DNA of 64,000 nt from Mycobacterium sp. 852014-52450_SCH5900713 (GCF_001667075.1 NZ_LZIL01000032.1:62001-126000), one strand, 5' to 3'; positions 35,282 to 44,890 are shown, counted from the first letter of the stretch. Numbers and translations are program-made. The notes: generated by a model not told the origin, from the letters alone.

Positions 35282-36110
35282 GCGGGTATTCACGCGCAAT
35301 GTCGTTCGTAGCCTGATGGTCTACACCGCCCTGCTCGCCATCGCCTGGTGCTGGTTGTTTCCGATCGCCTGGGCCGTGTCCGGCTCATTGAAGCGGGAAG
35401 GCGAGATCACCGAGCCCAGGCTGCTGCCGGCGCACCCGCGGTGGTCCAACTACATCGAGGTGTTCTCGTTGATGCCGTTCGCGCGGATGTTTTTCAACAC
35501 CGTGCTGTACGCCGGGTGCGTGACCGCCGGCCAGGTGTTCTTCTGCTCGCTGGCCGGATACGCGTTCGCCAGGCTGCAATTCCGCGGTCGCGACACGCTG
35601 TTCGTGTTATACCTTGGCACCTTGATGGTGCCGCTGACCGTGACCGTGATCCCGCAGTTCATCTTGATGCGGACCCTCGGCTGGGTCGACACACCCTGGT
35701 CGATGATCGTGCCGGGCTTGTTCGGCAGCGCATTCGGCACCTACCTGATGCGGCAGTTCTTCCGGACGCTTCCTACCGACCTGGAAGAGGCGGCGATACT
35801 CGACGGTTGTTCGCCGTGGCAGATCTATTGGCGAATCCTGTTGCCCCACGCCCGCCCCGCGGTGATGGTGCTGGCGGTGCTCACCTGGGTCAACGTCTGG
35901 AACGACTTCCTGTGGCCGCTGCTGATGCTCCAGCGCAACAGCCTGGCCACGCTGACGCTCGGCCTGGTGCGACTGCGGGGCGAGTATGTGGCGCGCTGGC
36001 CGATCATCATGGCGGCTTCGATGCTCATCATGCTGCCGTTGGTCATCATCTATGCCATCGCCCAGCGGTCCTTCGTCAGGGGAATCGCCGTCTCGGGGCT
36101 GAACGGGTAG
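35268..36110 (+). CDS. Sugar ABC transporter permease, MalG/UgpE type
   Basis: A 280-residue permease with six membrane segments and the EAA loop EEAAILDGCSPWQIYWRI. The GTG start lies within the previous gene. It corresponds to Rv2039c. Together the two permeases form the channel of the importer; the C-terminus ends AQRSFVRGIAVSGLNG, typical of CUT1 permeases. Confidence 0.9.
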   Translation: MASAERVFTRNVVRSLMVYTALLAIAWCWLFPIAWAVSGSLKREGEITEPRLLPAHPRWSNYIEVFSLMPFARMFFNTVLYAGCVTAGQVFFCSLAGYAFARLQFRGRDTLFVLYLGTLMVPLTVTVIPQFILMRTLGWVDTPWSMIVPGLFGSAFGTYLMRQFFRTLPTDLEEAAILDGCSPWQIYWRILLPHARPAVMVLAVLTWVNVWNDFLWPLLMLQRNSLATLTLGLVRLRGEYVARWPIIMAASMLIMLPLVIIYAIAQRSFVRGIAVSGLNG

Positions 36111-36113
36111 CCC

Positions 36114-37184
36114 ATGGCCTCAGTGACTTTCGAGCAAGCGACGCGGTGTTACGCCGGAGCCGACCGGCCGGCCTTGGACAGCCTCGACCTGGACGTCGGC
36201 GACGGCGAGTTCGTCGTCCTGGTCGGTCCCTCCGGATGCGGCAAGACCACCTCGCTGCGGATGGTGGCGGGGCTGGAATCGCTGGACTCCGGTCGCATCC
36301 GGATCGGCGACCGCGACGTCACCACCGTCGATCCCAAGGACCGCGACGTCGCGATGGTCTTCCAGAACTATGCTCTCTACCCGCACATGACGGTCGCGCA
36401 AAACATGGGCTTCGCCCTGAAGATCGCCAAGACACCGAAGCCCGAAATTCGCGATCGGGTCCTGGACGCCGCGAAATTGCTTGACCTGCAGCCCTATCTG
36501 GACCGCAAACCCAAGGACCTCTCCGGTGGGCAACGCCAGCGGGTGGCGATGGGACGCGCGATCGTCCGCCGGCCGCAGGTCTTCCTGATGGACGAGCCGC
36601 TGTCGAATCTCGATGCCAAACTGCGGGTGCAAACCCGCAACCAGATCGCGGCACTGCAACGGCGACTCGGCACCACCACCGTCTACGTCACCCACGACCA
36701 GGTCGAGGCGATGACCATGGGTGACCGCGTCGCCGTCCTGTGCGACGGTGTGCTGCAGCAGTTCGCCGCGCCACGCGAGCTGTACCGCAACCCGGTCAAC
36801 GTCTTCGTCGCGGGTTTCATCGGGTCGCCGGCAATGAACCTGTTCACCCTGCCTATCGTCGATTACGCTGTGTCGCTGGGGGATTGGCACATCCCACTAC
36901 CGCGTGAGCTCACCGATGCAGCGAGCGAAGTCGTCGTGGGGGTCCGCCCCGAGCACTTCGAACTGGGCGGCCTCGGTGTCGAGATGGAGGTCGATGTGGT
37001 CGAGGAGCTTGGGGCGGACGCCTACGTCTACGGCCGAATCACCGGCTCCGGCAAGGTCATTGATCAGCCCGTCGTTGCGCGTGCCGATGGGCGCCGGCCT
37101 CCGGAAAAGGGCAGCCGGGTGCGCCTGCACCCGGAACCGGGGCACCTGCACTTCTTCGGTGTCGACGGCCAACGAATCTGTTGA
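36114..37184 (+). CDS. Sugar ABC transporter ATP-binding protein (Rv2038c-like)
   Basis: A 356-residue ATPase of the MsmX/UgpC group. Walker A is GPSGCGKT (about residue 37), the signature is LSGGQ, Walker B is VFLMDEP and the switch histidine is in VTHDQVEAM. The C-terminal TOBE-like domain (about 240-356) is present. It starts 3 nt after the permease. In M. tuberculosis this ATPase belongs to a trehalose/sugar-type importer set whose substrate I would not assign from sequence. Confidence 0.93.
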   Translation: MASVTFEQATRCYAGADRPALDSLDLDVGDGEFVVLVGPSGCGKTTSLRMVAGLESLDSGRIRIGDRDVTTVDPKDRDVAMVFQNYALYPHMTVAQNMGFALKIAKTPKPEIRDRVLDAAKLLDLQPYLDRKPKDLSGGQRQRVAMGRAIVRRPQVFLMDEPLSNLDAKLRVQTRNQIAALQRRLGTTTVYVTHDQVEAMTMGDRVAVLCDGVLQQFAAPRELYRNPVNVFVAGFIGSPAMNLFTLPIVDYAVSLGDWHIPLPRELTDAASEVVVGVRPEHFELGGLGVEMEVDVVEELGADAYVYGRITGSGKVIDQPVVARADGRRPPEKGSRVRLHPEPGHLHFFGVDGQRIC

Positions 37185-37197
37185 GGGGGGTGGGCCT

Positions 37198-38175
37198 ATG
37201 GCGCCGGCGGTGAGTACGTTTCGTGCCGATCTGGTGTGTGAGGGCGGCGGTGTCCGGGGGATCGGGCTGGTCGGCGCGGTCGATGCGCTGTCCGGGGCCG
37301 GTTACCGGTTTCCCCGCGTCGCGGGTAGCAGCGCGGGTGCGATCGTCGCGTCGCTGGTCGCGGCGCTGCAGGTCGGGGGCGAACCGCTCAGCCGGCTCGC
37401 GGAAGTCATGCGGTCCATCGACTACCGGAAGTTCCTGGATCGCAGTCTGATCGGACACGTGCCGCTGATCGGCGGGGGATTGTCGCTGTTGGTGTCGGAC
37501 GGTGTCTACCGTGTGGCCTACTTGGAGCGCCTGCTCGCCGGTCTGCTCGCCGACCTGGGTGTGCGGACGTTCGGTGACTTGCGCACCGGCGAGGAGCCGG
37601 ACCAGTTCGCGTGGTCGCTGGTGGTGACGGCCAGTGACCTGTCCCGGCGCCGGCTGGTGCGCATCCCGTGGGACCTCGCTTCCTATGGCATCGACCCCGA
37701 CGATTTTCCGGTCGCCCGCGCCGTGCACGCCTCGTCGGCGATCCCCTATGTGTTCGAACCCGTTCGGGTCAGCAACGCCACCTGGGTCGACGGCGGCTTG
37801 CTCTCCGATTTTCCGGTGGAGCTGTTCGACCGGCCCGATGCTGAGCCGCGATGGCCGACGTTCGGGATCCGGCTGTCCGCGCGTCCCGGCATCCCGCCCA
37901 CCCATCCGGTGCACGGACCAGTTTCGTTGGGAATCGCGGCAATAGAGACACTGGTGAGCAATCAGGACAACGCCTACATCGACGACCCCTGCACCGTCCG
38001 GCGCACCATTTTCGTCCCGGCCGAAGAGGTCAGCCCGATCGACTTCAACATCACCGCCGAGCAACGCGACGGCCTGTATCAACGAGGATTGCAGGCGGGC
38101 CAACAGTTCCTGGGGACCTGGAGCTACCCGGACTATCTGGCGGCGTGTGGCGGACCGGCGAAAGGCGCTAAGTAG
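37198..38175 (+). CDS. Patatin-like phospholipase (Rv2037c-like)
   Basis: A 325-residue patatin-family hydrolase from the ATG at 37198, behind a purine-rich GAGGGGGG site. The oxyanion-hole motif is EGGGVRG, the nucleophile serine is in GSSAG and the catalytic aspartate in VDGGLLSDFP. Such enzymes release fatty acids from phospholipids or other lipids. It lies 13 nt after the ABC ATPase and may be in the same transcript, as in M. tuberculosis. It has no signal peptide. Confidence 0.88.
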   Translation: MAPAVSTFRADLVCEGGGVRGIGLVGAVDALSGAGYRFPRVAGSSAGAIVASLVAALQVGGEPLSRLAEVMRSIDYRKFLDRSLIGHVPLIGGGLSLLVSDGVYRVAYLERLLAGLLADLGVRTFGDLRTGEEPDQFAWSLVVTASDLSRRRLVRIPWDLASYGIDPDDFPVARAVHASSAIPYVFEPVRVSNATWVDGGLLSDFPVELFDRPDAEPRWPTFGIRLSARPGIPPTHPVHGPVSLGIAAIETLVSNQDNAYIDDPCTVRRTIFVPAEEVSPIDFNITAEQRDGLYQRGLQAGQQFLGTWSYPDYLAACGGPAKGAK

Positions 38176-38197
38176 GAGTCAGGTCCCGCGTCGGGGC

Positions 38198-38485
38198 TTA
38201 TCCGCGCGCGCAGCGGATCTCGTCGAGGCGATGTCCGACCCGCTGGACGTCGGCCGGCAACGGCAATTGATTGGTGACACGGGTGATTTCCACACCGATA
38301 TCAACGGGGCTGATCGGCCAGAATTGGCGCCTCATGAGTTTGCTTGCAATGGCGGTGATCTCGTCGTCGCAAAGTCGCCGGCGGGCCAAGGCCGCCAGGG
38401 GCGCATATCCGGTTGTCGGCATGCCGGTGGGATAGCCGGCCCGCACGAAAGCCACGATGCTCGACACCCAAAGGGCCAGGTCCAT
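38198..38485 (-). CDS. DUF3349 small protein
   Basis: A 95-residue protein with the pattern FVRAGYPTGMPTTGYAPLAA and a RRRLCDDE stretch, which I associate with DUF3349, a family restricted largely to mycobacteria and relatives. The role is unknown. It is convergent with the patatin-like gene (22-nt gap) and divergent from the DUF3097 gene. The 216-bp gap between them (38486-38701) has an AT-rich stretch near 38580 but no other signal that I can support. Confidence 0.78.
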   Translation of the reverse strand: MDLALWVSSIVAFVRAGYPTGMPTTGYAPLAALARRRLCDDEITAIASKLMRRQFWPISPVDIGVEITRVTNQLPLPADVQRVGHRLDEIRCARG

Positions 38486-38701
38486 TTTCCCACCTCGCTC
38501 ACCGCCGCGATGTAAAGAGCGGCAGATCCTACAACTAGCAACGTACCATCGGCAACGTCATCAGCTGAGTAACGCCACACAGTTAAAACGCATTTTTTAC
38601 TCGCCGGTGTTGCGCGGGCGGCGGCGCGATCTTGGCCACGATCCTCCTCCGGCGGGCGCGCCATAACGACGTTTGGCCGCAAGGCTTTCTAGGATTGCCG
38701 C

Positions 38702-39535
38702 GTGGTTGATCGCTACGGAACCGACGTCCTTGCCGCAGGCCGGCGCAAGCCCCGCTCGACCGAGCACCCAGCCGAACTGGGCCTCGTGGTCGAGGACGTG
38801 CAAACCGGGTACGTCGGTGCGGTGGTAAGAGTCGAGTACGGGCGGGTCGATCTGGAAGACCGGCGGGGGCACGTGCGCGGCTTCCCTTTGGGCCCTGGCT
38901 ATTTGCTCGAGGGCCGTCCGGTGATCCTTACCGCGCCGCGTCGTGTGGCGCCTGCCGCCGCCGCGAGGACGGCATCCGGCTCGGTCGCCGTGCCGGGAGC
39001 CCGTGCCCGGGTCGCCCGCGCCAGCCGGATCTACGTCGAGGGGCGGCACGACGCCGAACTCATCGCGCAGGTGTGGGGCGAGGACCTGCGGATCGAGGGT
39101 GTCGTCGTCGAGCACCTCGGCGGCGTGGACGACCTGGTGGAGATCGTGGCGGAGTTCGCACCCGGTCCGGGGCGCCGGCTTGGTGTGCTCGTCGATCACC
39201 TGGTCACGGGTTCGAAGGAGGCGAGGATCGCCGACGCGGTGCGGCGAGGGCCGGGCGGCAGCGACACGCTGGTGGTCGGCCATCCCTACGTCGACATCTG
39301 GCAGGCGGTGAAACCCCAGCGGCTCGGTCTGGCGGGGTGGCCGGATGTGCCACGGCACATCGAGTGGAAGCACGGTGCATGCCGGGCGCTCGGCCTGCCC
39401 CACGCCGACCAGGCGGACATCGCCAGGGCATGGCGGCATATTCGGTCCCGGGTGCGTGACTGGAACGACCTTGAGCCGGCGCTGATCAGCCGGGTCGAAG
39501 AACTCATCGACTTCGTGACGCAGCCGGCATCGTGA
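38702..39535 (+). CDS. DUF3097 protein
   Basis: A 277-residue protein with GTG start that matches the actinobacterial DUF3097 family. The central region (RIYVEGRHDAELIAQVWG, then LGVLVDHLVTGSKEARI) resembles a Toprim-like core with an early glutamate and a later aspartate, as in nucleic-acid enzymes, but the activity is not known. It stands alone; the efeU gene starts 60 bp downstream behind its own iron box. Confidence 0.8.
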   Translation: MVDRYGTDVLAAGRRKPRSTEHPAELGLVVEDVQTGYVGAVVRVEYGRVDLEDRRGHVRGFPLGPGYLLEGRPVILTAPRRVAPAAAARTASGSVAVPGARARVARASRIYVEGRHDAELIAQVWGEDLRIEGVVVEHLGGVDDLVEIVAEFAPGPGRRLGVLVDHLVTGSKEARIADAVRRGPGGSDTLVVGHPYVDIWQAVKPQRLGLAGWPDVPRHIEWKHGACRALGLPHADQADIARAWRHIRSRVRDWNDLEPALISRVEELIDFVTQPAS

Positions 39536-39545
39536 CGCGGCGGCC

Positions 39546-39564
39546 TTAGGCTAGGCTAAGCCGG
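39546..39564 (+). promoter_or_regulatory. IdeR-like iron box upstream of efeU
   Basis: The sequence TTAGGCTAGGCTAAGCCGG matches 14 of 19 bases of the mycobacterial IdeR consensus, with the core TAGGCTAA intact. It ends 31 bp before the efeU ATG. Iron-loaded IdeR would repress the iron-uptake operon there. Confidence 0.75.
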
Positions 39565-39595
39565 GGTCCCGACCCCCGGGACAGAAATCGGGCGC

Positions 39596-41203
39596 ATGCA
39601 GGGCGTATTCGGCGTACTAATCGGCACCTTTCTCATCGGTCTCCGCGAAGGCCTCGAGGCGGCGCTCATCGTGAGCATCGTCGGCGCCTTCCTGAAACGA
39701 AACGGCCAGCCGATACGGCCGATGTTTGCCGGCGTCGCCTCGGCGGTGCTGATCAGCGTCGCGGTCGGCGTGGGCCTGAACCTGTTCGCGACGAGCCTGC
39801 CGCAGGCGCAGCAGGAGATGATGGAAACCGTCATCAATGTCATCGCCGTGGTGTTTGTGACGTCGATGATCATCTGGATGAACGGCAACGCCGCGCAGGT
39901 CAAGGGCGAGCTCGAGCGCGATGCCCGGCAGGCGATCAACCGCGGCGGTGCGCTCGCCTTGGCCGCGATGGCCTTCCTCGCCGTCCTCAAGGAGGGCTTC
40001 GAGACATCGGTGTTCTTGTTGGCGGCCGCCCAGACGTCGCACGGCAACCGGTGGTTCGCCGTGCTGGGTGGTGCGCTGGGGATCGCGGCGGCGGTCGCGA
40101 TGGGTGTCGCGCTGTACTTCGGCGGATTGAAACTCAATATCGCCCGGTTTTTCCGGGTCACCGGCGTGTTCTTGGTGTTGATCGCCGCCGGGCTGGTGCT
40201 GGGGGCGCTGCGCACCGCGCACGAGGCCGGCTGGGTGAATATCGGCCAGCGGCGGGTGCTCGACCTGTCTGCCTGGCTGCCCAGCAACTCGATCCTCGGC
40301 GCCGTGACCGCCGGGATGTTCGGGATACCCGCCGACCCCCGAATCATCGAGGTGGTGGGCTGGTTGCTCTACGCCGTACCCGTGCTCGCCATCTTCTTGT
40401 GGCCCGCTCACCTTGCCGCCGCCCCGCGGGCCAGGGGGCGCCTGTTGGCGGCCGCCTCGACGCTGCTGCTCCTCACCGCCGCCGGACTGGTGGCGCTGGT
40501 GCCGGGCGGTGGTCCTTCCGGCGGAGCGCGGACCCGCACCGTCACCGACCGCTCCGGCCACACCGCCACGGTGTCGATGGTGAACGGGCCGCACGGACGC
40601 GAGCTGGCCGTCGGCGCGCAGGGCAACTCAACCGTCCGCAACATCGTGCTCGTCCCGGCGGAGAACAAAATCGTGGACGGCTTGCCGGTACAGGTATGGC
40701 AAGCTTCCGAGGCTGCCGGGGCCGACGGCGCGTCGGAAGTCACGCTGGATCAGTTGCTGAGCATGACCGGGGGCCGGCTCCCGGTCGGTCTCGCGGCTGG
40801 GCGCACTCCGGGGCCGTTTCAGGGTCAATGGTCAACTACCACCGCGTATACCGTGCTTGCGCAAGGTGATTCCGTGCTAAATGCACAGGCAACGAGCAAC
40901 CGCACGGCGGTTTTGACCGGCGGTGGTCTGACCGGGGCCAAGACCGTCAGTCTTGGCGGGCTTGCGACGGACTGGTCCACGTCCGCTGCCGAAGACCGGT
41001 CGGCCGCCGCGCAGATCGCGGCAAGTTATCTCAACCGTGCGGAAGCGCAACTGTGGAAGGTATGGCTTCCACTGACACTCGGTGGCTTCGCTCTGGCCTG
41101 CGTCCTTGGCGCTGTGGCCGCCGCGCGGCGCGGCACGCCGACCGAACAGGAAAGGAAGACGGTTGACACCGAATCGAACCGCCCGAAGGCACCGGCCCTT
41201 TGA
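39596..41203 (+). CDS. efeU: Ferrous iron permease EfeU (FTR1 family)
   Basis: A 535-residue membrane protein of the FTR1/EfeU family. The two iron-binding motifs are REGLE (about residue 18) and KEGFE (about residue 132), each in a membrane helix. After about seven helices there is a soluble segment of about 200 residues and a final helix (LTLGGFALACVLGAVAA), the long form seen in actinobacteria. It imports iron delivered by EfeO and EfeB. An IdeR-like box precedes it. Confidence 0.93.
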   Translation: MQGVFGVLIGTFLIGLREGLEAALIVSIVGAFLKRNGQPIRPMFAGVASAVLISVAVGVGLNLFATSLPQAQQEMMETVINVIAVVFVTSMIIWMNGNAAQVKGELERDARQAINRGGALALAAMAFLAVLKEGFETSVFLLAAAQTSHGNRWFAVLGGALGIAAAVAMGVALYFGGLKLNIARFFRVTGVFLVLIAAGLVLGALRTAHEAGWVNIGQRRVLDLSAWLPSNSILGAVTAGMFGIPADPRIIEVVGWLLYAVPVLAIFLWPAHLAAAPRARGRLLAAASTLLLLTAAGLVALVPGGGPSGGARTRTVTDRSGHTATVSMVNGPHGRELAVGAQGNSTVRNIVLVPAENKIVDGLPVQVWQASEAAGADGASEVTLDQLLSMTGGRLPVGLAAGRTPGPFQGQWSTTTAYTVLAQGDSVLNAQATSNRTAVLTGGGLTGAKTVSLGGLATDWSTSAAEDRSAAAQIAASYLNRAEAQLWKVWLPLTLGGFALACVLGAVAAARRGTPTEQERKTVDTESNRPKAPAL

Positions 41204-42416
41204 GATCTGGCCATTCGCAACGGCTTTGGCCGCGGTTGCGGTGTTCTCAGCGACCGCATGTGGTCACTCGAATGGCAACTCGGGCCACGCCGAAGCGGGA
41301 AAGCCCACCGCCCCGAACGCGGTGAAGGTCACCATGGCCAATAACGCGGGCAAAGACGGCTGCGCCCTTGACAACACCAGCGTGCCCGCGGGGCCGGTGA
41401 CCTTCACGGTGGCCAACACGAATGCGCCCGGGATCAGCGAAGTTGAATTGCTCAGGGACCAGCGGATCGTCGGCGAGAAGGAAAATCTCGCGCCCGGCCT
41501 GGATCCGGTCTCGTTCACGGTCACGTTGGACGGCGGCGCGTATCAGCTCTACTGTCCGGGCGCGAGCACCGAATACCAAACCCTCACCGTCACGGGCAAA
41601 GCACCGGCGACGCCGACGGGCACCTTGGCCGGCATCCTCAGCCAGGGCACCAAGGACTACGCGGGCTACATCGTCGGCCAGATCAGTCAGCTCAACGATG
41701 CCGTGAAGGCACTCGACGCCGCCGTGCAGTCGGGCAACGTCGACGCCGCGAAGAACGCTTACGCCAAAGCCCGGCTGTTCTGGGAGCGCTCGGAGTCCAC
41801 CGTGGAGGGCTTCGTGTTGCCGGGCTTCGCGGTCGGCGACAATGCCGGCAGCCTGGACTATCTGATCGACATGCGTGAATCCACGCCGGTCGACGCCAAG
41901 GTCGGGTGGAAGGGCTTCCACGCCATCGAGCGCGACTTGTGGCAGGGTGGCGCGATCACCCCCGCCACCAAGGCATTCAGCAGCGAATTGGTCGGAAACG
42001 TCGGCAAATTGAACGGCATCGTCGCCAACCTGCAGTACAAGCCCGAGGACTTGGCCAACGGTGCCAGCGACCTGATCGAAGAGATCCAGAACACCAAGAT
42101 CACCGGTGAGGAGGAGGCCTTCAGCCACATCGATCTGGTCGACTTCTCGGGCAACGTGGAGGGCGCTCAGCAGGCGTACGCTTCGCTGCGGCCGGGCCTG
42201 GAGAAGATCGACGCCAATTTGGTCAACCAGATCGATCAGCAATTCCACACGGTGCTGGCCACTTTGGACGGATACCGTGACCCGTCCTCGCTCGGCGGCT
42301 TCCGGCCTTACACCTCTGCGCTGAAGGCCAGCGATGCGCCGAAGCTCACCGCGGTCATCCAGCCGCTGCACCAGAGCCTGTCGACGGTCGCCCAAAAAGT
42401 CGTCTCGGCGGGCTGA
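41163..42416 (+). CDS. efeO: Iron uptake lipoprotein EfeO
   Basis: A 417-residue protein, probably starting at the TTG at 41163, which follows a good AGGAAAGGAAG site and overlaps efeU by 41 nt. The signal peptide ends in a lipobox (SATAC). An N-terminal cupredoxin-like domain (about 45-155) precedes an M75/imelysin domain with the HxxE motif in GFHAIE. EfeO binds iron outside the membrane and passes it to EfeU. In many Gram-negative species the cupredoxin-less version also occurs; this is the full form. Confidence 0.9.
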   Translation: MTPNRTARRHRPFEIWPFATALAAVAVFSATACGHSNGNSGHAEAGKPTAPNAVKVTMANNAGKDGCALDNTSVPAGPVTFTVANTNAPGISEVELLRDQRIVGEKENLAPGLDPVSFTVTLDGGAYQLYCPGASTEYQTLTVTGKAPATPTGTLAGILSQGTKDYAGYIVGQISQLNDAVKALDAAVQSGNVDAAKNAYAKARLFWERSESTVEGFVLPGFAVGDNAGSLDYLIDMRESTPVDAKVGWKGFHAIERDLWQGGAITPATKAFSSELVGNVGKLNGIVANLQYKPEDLANGASDLIEEIQNTKITGEEEAFSHIDLVDFSGNVEGAQQAYASLRPGLEKIDANLVNQIDQQFHTVLATLDGYRDPSSLGGFRPYTSALKASDAPKLTAVIQPLHQSLSTVAQKVVSAG

Positions 42417-42420
42417 CCTC

Positions 42421-43704
42421 GTGACCGACGACACGACCGAAACCGACGAAGCCGCAGCGGTTTCGCGCCGGCGGATGCTTGGCGGGGCCGTGCTGGCCGG
42501 ACTCACCGGCACCGCGGTCGGCGCCGCCGGTGGGGGCTTCGCCGGTTACGCGCTGGCAGCCGAACGCAAAGGCGATGACCACGACAACGTCGACCTGCGG
42601 CGTAGTTATCCTTTCTACGGCCAGGTGCATCAGGGTGGAATCGCCACGCCGCCACAGCGTTACGCCATGTTCATGTCCTTCTCGCTGGCCGCCGGCGCTG
42701 GCCGCACCGAGCTGCAGACCCTGCTGGCGCGCTGGTCGGCGGCGGCCGCGATCCTGCAGCAGGGAAAGCCCGTCGGCACCGTGCAGCCACAGGTCGAGGT
42801 GCAGCCGCCCGTTGATACCGGGGAGGCCTATGGGCTTAGTCCGGCCAGTCTTACCGTGACCATCGGGTTGGGACCGTCGCTGTTCGGCGATCGCTTCGGG
42901 CTGGCCGCACGGCGGCCCGCCCTGTTCATCGATCTGCCGACGCTCAACGGGGACAACCTGGACCCGCGCCTGCGCGGCGGCGATCTGTCGGTCCAAGCGT
43001 GCGCCGACGACCCCCAGGTCTGCTACCACGCCGTGCGAAACCTGGCCCGCCTGGGCCGCAACATCGTCTCGCCGTCCTGGGCGGTGCTGGGATTCGGACG
43101 AGCATCGGCCGGCCCGGGCCAGCACACGCCGCGAAACCTCCTGGGCTTCAAAGACGGAACCCGCAACATCGCCACGGATGCGGAGTACGAGCGGTTCGTC
43201 TGGGTCGAGGACAGCGACCAGCCGTGGATGAACGGCGGGACGTATCAAGTCGTGCGAAAGGTCCGGATGCTGCTCGAGACGTGGGACGTCGACCGCATCG
43301 GCAATCAGCAGCGGATCTTCGGCCGCACCAAAGAAGAGGGCGCGCCGCTGAGCGGCAAGGGCGAATTCGACACCCCCGACTTCACCGCCAAAGGCGCCGA
43401 CGGCAACCCGCTGATCGACCCGATGTCTCACGTCGGCCTGGCGGCCCGGGAGAACAACGACGGCATCATGATCCGGCGCCGATCCTACAATTACACCGAC
43501 GGTCTCGACGCCAACGGCCAACTCAACGCCGGCCTGCTGTTCATCTCGTATCAAAAAGATCCGCAAGATTTTATTCGCCTGCAGAACCGGTTGGGCGCCC
43601 ACGACCTGCTCAACGAATACATCCGCCACATCGGCTCAGCAATCTTCGCGGTGCCGCCGGCGCCCGCCGAAGGCCACTACATCGGGCAAAGCCTTTTCAG
43701 CTAA
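42421..43704 (+). CDS. efeB: Tat-exported dye-decolourising heme peroxidase EfeB
   Basis: A 427-residue DyP peroxidase with GTG start 4 nt after efeO. The N-terminus has a Tat motif (SRRRML) and a hydrophobic region. The GxxDG motif appears as GFKDGTRN, with the catalytic aspartate, and the heme ligand histidine is probably in PMSHVG. It oxidises ferrous iron or removes heme iron for EfeO and EfeU. It closes the efeUOB operon. Confidence 0.92.
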   Translation: MTDDTTETDEAAAVSRRRMLGGAVLAGLTGTAVGAAGGGFAGYALAAERKGDDHDNVDLRRSYPFYGQVHQGGIATPPQRYAMFMSFSLAAGAGRTELQTLLARWSAAAAILQQGKPVGTVQPQVEVQPPVDTGEAYGLSPASLTVTIGLGPSLFGDRFGLAARRPALFIDLPTLNGDNLDPRLRGGDLSVQACADDPQVCYHAVRNLARLGRNIVSPSWAVLGFGRASAGPGQHTPRNLLGFKDGTRNIATDAEYERFVWVEDSDQPWMNGGTYQVVRKVRMLLETWDVDRIGNQQRIFGRTKEEGAPLSGKGEFDTPDFTAKGADGNPLIDPMSHVGLAARENNDGIMIRRRSYNYTDGLDANGQLNAGLLFISYQKDPQDFIRLQNRLGAHDLLNEYIRHIGSAIFAVPPAPAEGHYIGQSLFS

Positions 43705-43722
43705 GCAAATCTCCGAAAGAGT

Positions 43723-43738
43723 CGTCCGACGTTGGACG
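43723..43738 (+). terminator. Possible weak hairpin after efeB
   Basis: An inverted repeat CGTCC, six bases, GGACG lies 19 bp after the efeB stop. It has no T-run, so termination is uncertain. Confidence 0.3.
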
Positions 43739-43866
43739 GCGCCGCGTTTCGGCTGTGTGATGTTTGGTGTCGCCCACGTAAATCAATCTCGCCCGCCGTC
43801 ACACATCGGCCGTCGCAGAGCACTAACTCCGTGAAGCCGCAAAATCAGCGAAACGGAGGAAGTCAT

Positions 43867-44391
43867 ATGACCGACGCGCTCGTCATCGACGCCGCAGGCC
43901 TCGACAAGCTGTCGTGTAACGCCAGGGCCAACCCGGAGACCGGCAGGAAGACCCTGAAAGCCAAGACGGTGTGCGAGACGGGGTTCCGCAACATGACCTA
44001 CGTACGCGACCTGGCGCCGATGCTGGTGGGCGAGCCGCCCGCGCTGCTCGGCGACGACTCGGCGCCCAACCCCTCCGAGACCGCGCTGGCGGCGCTGGGA
44101 TCGTGCGTGTCGGTGGGCCTGCTGGCCAACGCGACGCATCGCGGGGTGACCCTGACCAAGATCGAGGTCGAGATGGAGGGCGACATCGACATCTCCGCGG
44201 TGTGGGGGGTGGGTGACACGCCCGAGGGAAAGCGGCTGGGCTTCAGTGCGGTGCGGTGCAAGGTGACGCTGGCCGGAGACGCTGACGACGCGACGCTCAA
44301 GGAGATCCACGACAACGCGATCGCCTGGTCACCCGTGGTGAACACGTTCGCCAACCCGGTGAGCGTCGACTCGACTCTGACCACCGAATAG
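43867..44391 (+). CDS. OsmC-family protein
   Basis: A 174-residue protein with an ATG behind CGGAGGAAG. It matches OsmC/Ohr-type proteins, which reduce organic hydroperoxides or serve as thiol-linked proteins. A cysteine in LAALGSCVSVGLL fits one of the two active cysteines; the second candidate is in the VRCKVTLAG region. It precedes the cyanase gene by 22 nt, so it may share its transcript. The 162-bp gap upstream has no promoter I can name with confidence. Confidence 0.82.
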   Translation: MTDALVIDAAGLDKLSCNARANPETGRKTLKAKTVCETGFRNMTYVRDLAPMLVGEPPALLGDDSAPNPSETALAALGSCVSVGLLANATHRGVTLTKIEVEMEGDIDISAVWGVGDTPEGKRLGFSAVRCKVTLAGDADDATLKEIHDNAIAWSPVVNTFANPVSVDSTLTTE

Positions 44392-44413
44392 GAATTGAGT
44401 CGGGAAGCATTCC

Positions 44414-44890
44414 GTGGCAACAACATTGACCAAGACCGAGCTTGCCGAGCTGATCAGGCTGGCCCGCGTCAAGCGGGGATCGAGCTGGACGAAGATCGCC
44501 GAATCGATCGGCAAGGACCCGGTGTGGACCGTCGCTGCGCTACTCGGGCAGCATCCGCTCTCGGCCGGCGACGCGGCAGCGGTCGCGTCGCTTCTCGACC
44601 TCGACGACGAGGCGGTAACGGTCCTGCAAATGATGCCGTACCGGGCTTCGGATGTGACCATGGCGGCAGACCCGACGATCTACCGGTTCCATGAGGCGCT
44701 GGCCGTCTACGGCCCGGCGATCAAGGAACTCATCCATGAAGAATTCGGTGACGGCATCATGAGCGCGATCAACTTTCAGATGAGCGTGCACCGGCGCCCG
44801 CACCCCGAAGGCGACAGAGTGGTCGTCACTTTTGACGGCAAGTTCCTCGATTACGCGTGGAAACACCCCGCCCAGGAGGTATCGAGATGA
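44414..44890 (+). CDS. cynS: Cyanate hydratase (cyanase)
   Basis: A 158-residue cyanase with GTG start. The C-terminal active-site block is intact: YRFHEALAVYGPAIKELIHEEFGDGIMSAI holds the Arg, Glu and Ser equivalent to Arg96, Glu99 and Ser122 of E. coli. It converts cyanate and bicarbonate to ammonia and carbon dioxide. The N-terminal domain is a helical DNA-binding-like fold used for oligomer contacts. It overlaps the following gene by 4 nt. Confidence 0.95.
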   Translation: MATTLTKTELAELIRLARVKRGSSWTKIAESIGKDPVWTVAALLGQHPLSAGDAAAVASLLDLDDEAVTVLQMMPYRASDVTMAADPTIYRFHEALAVYGPAIKELIHEEFGDGIMSAINFQMSVHRRPHPEGDRVVVTFDGKFLDYAWKHPAQEVSR

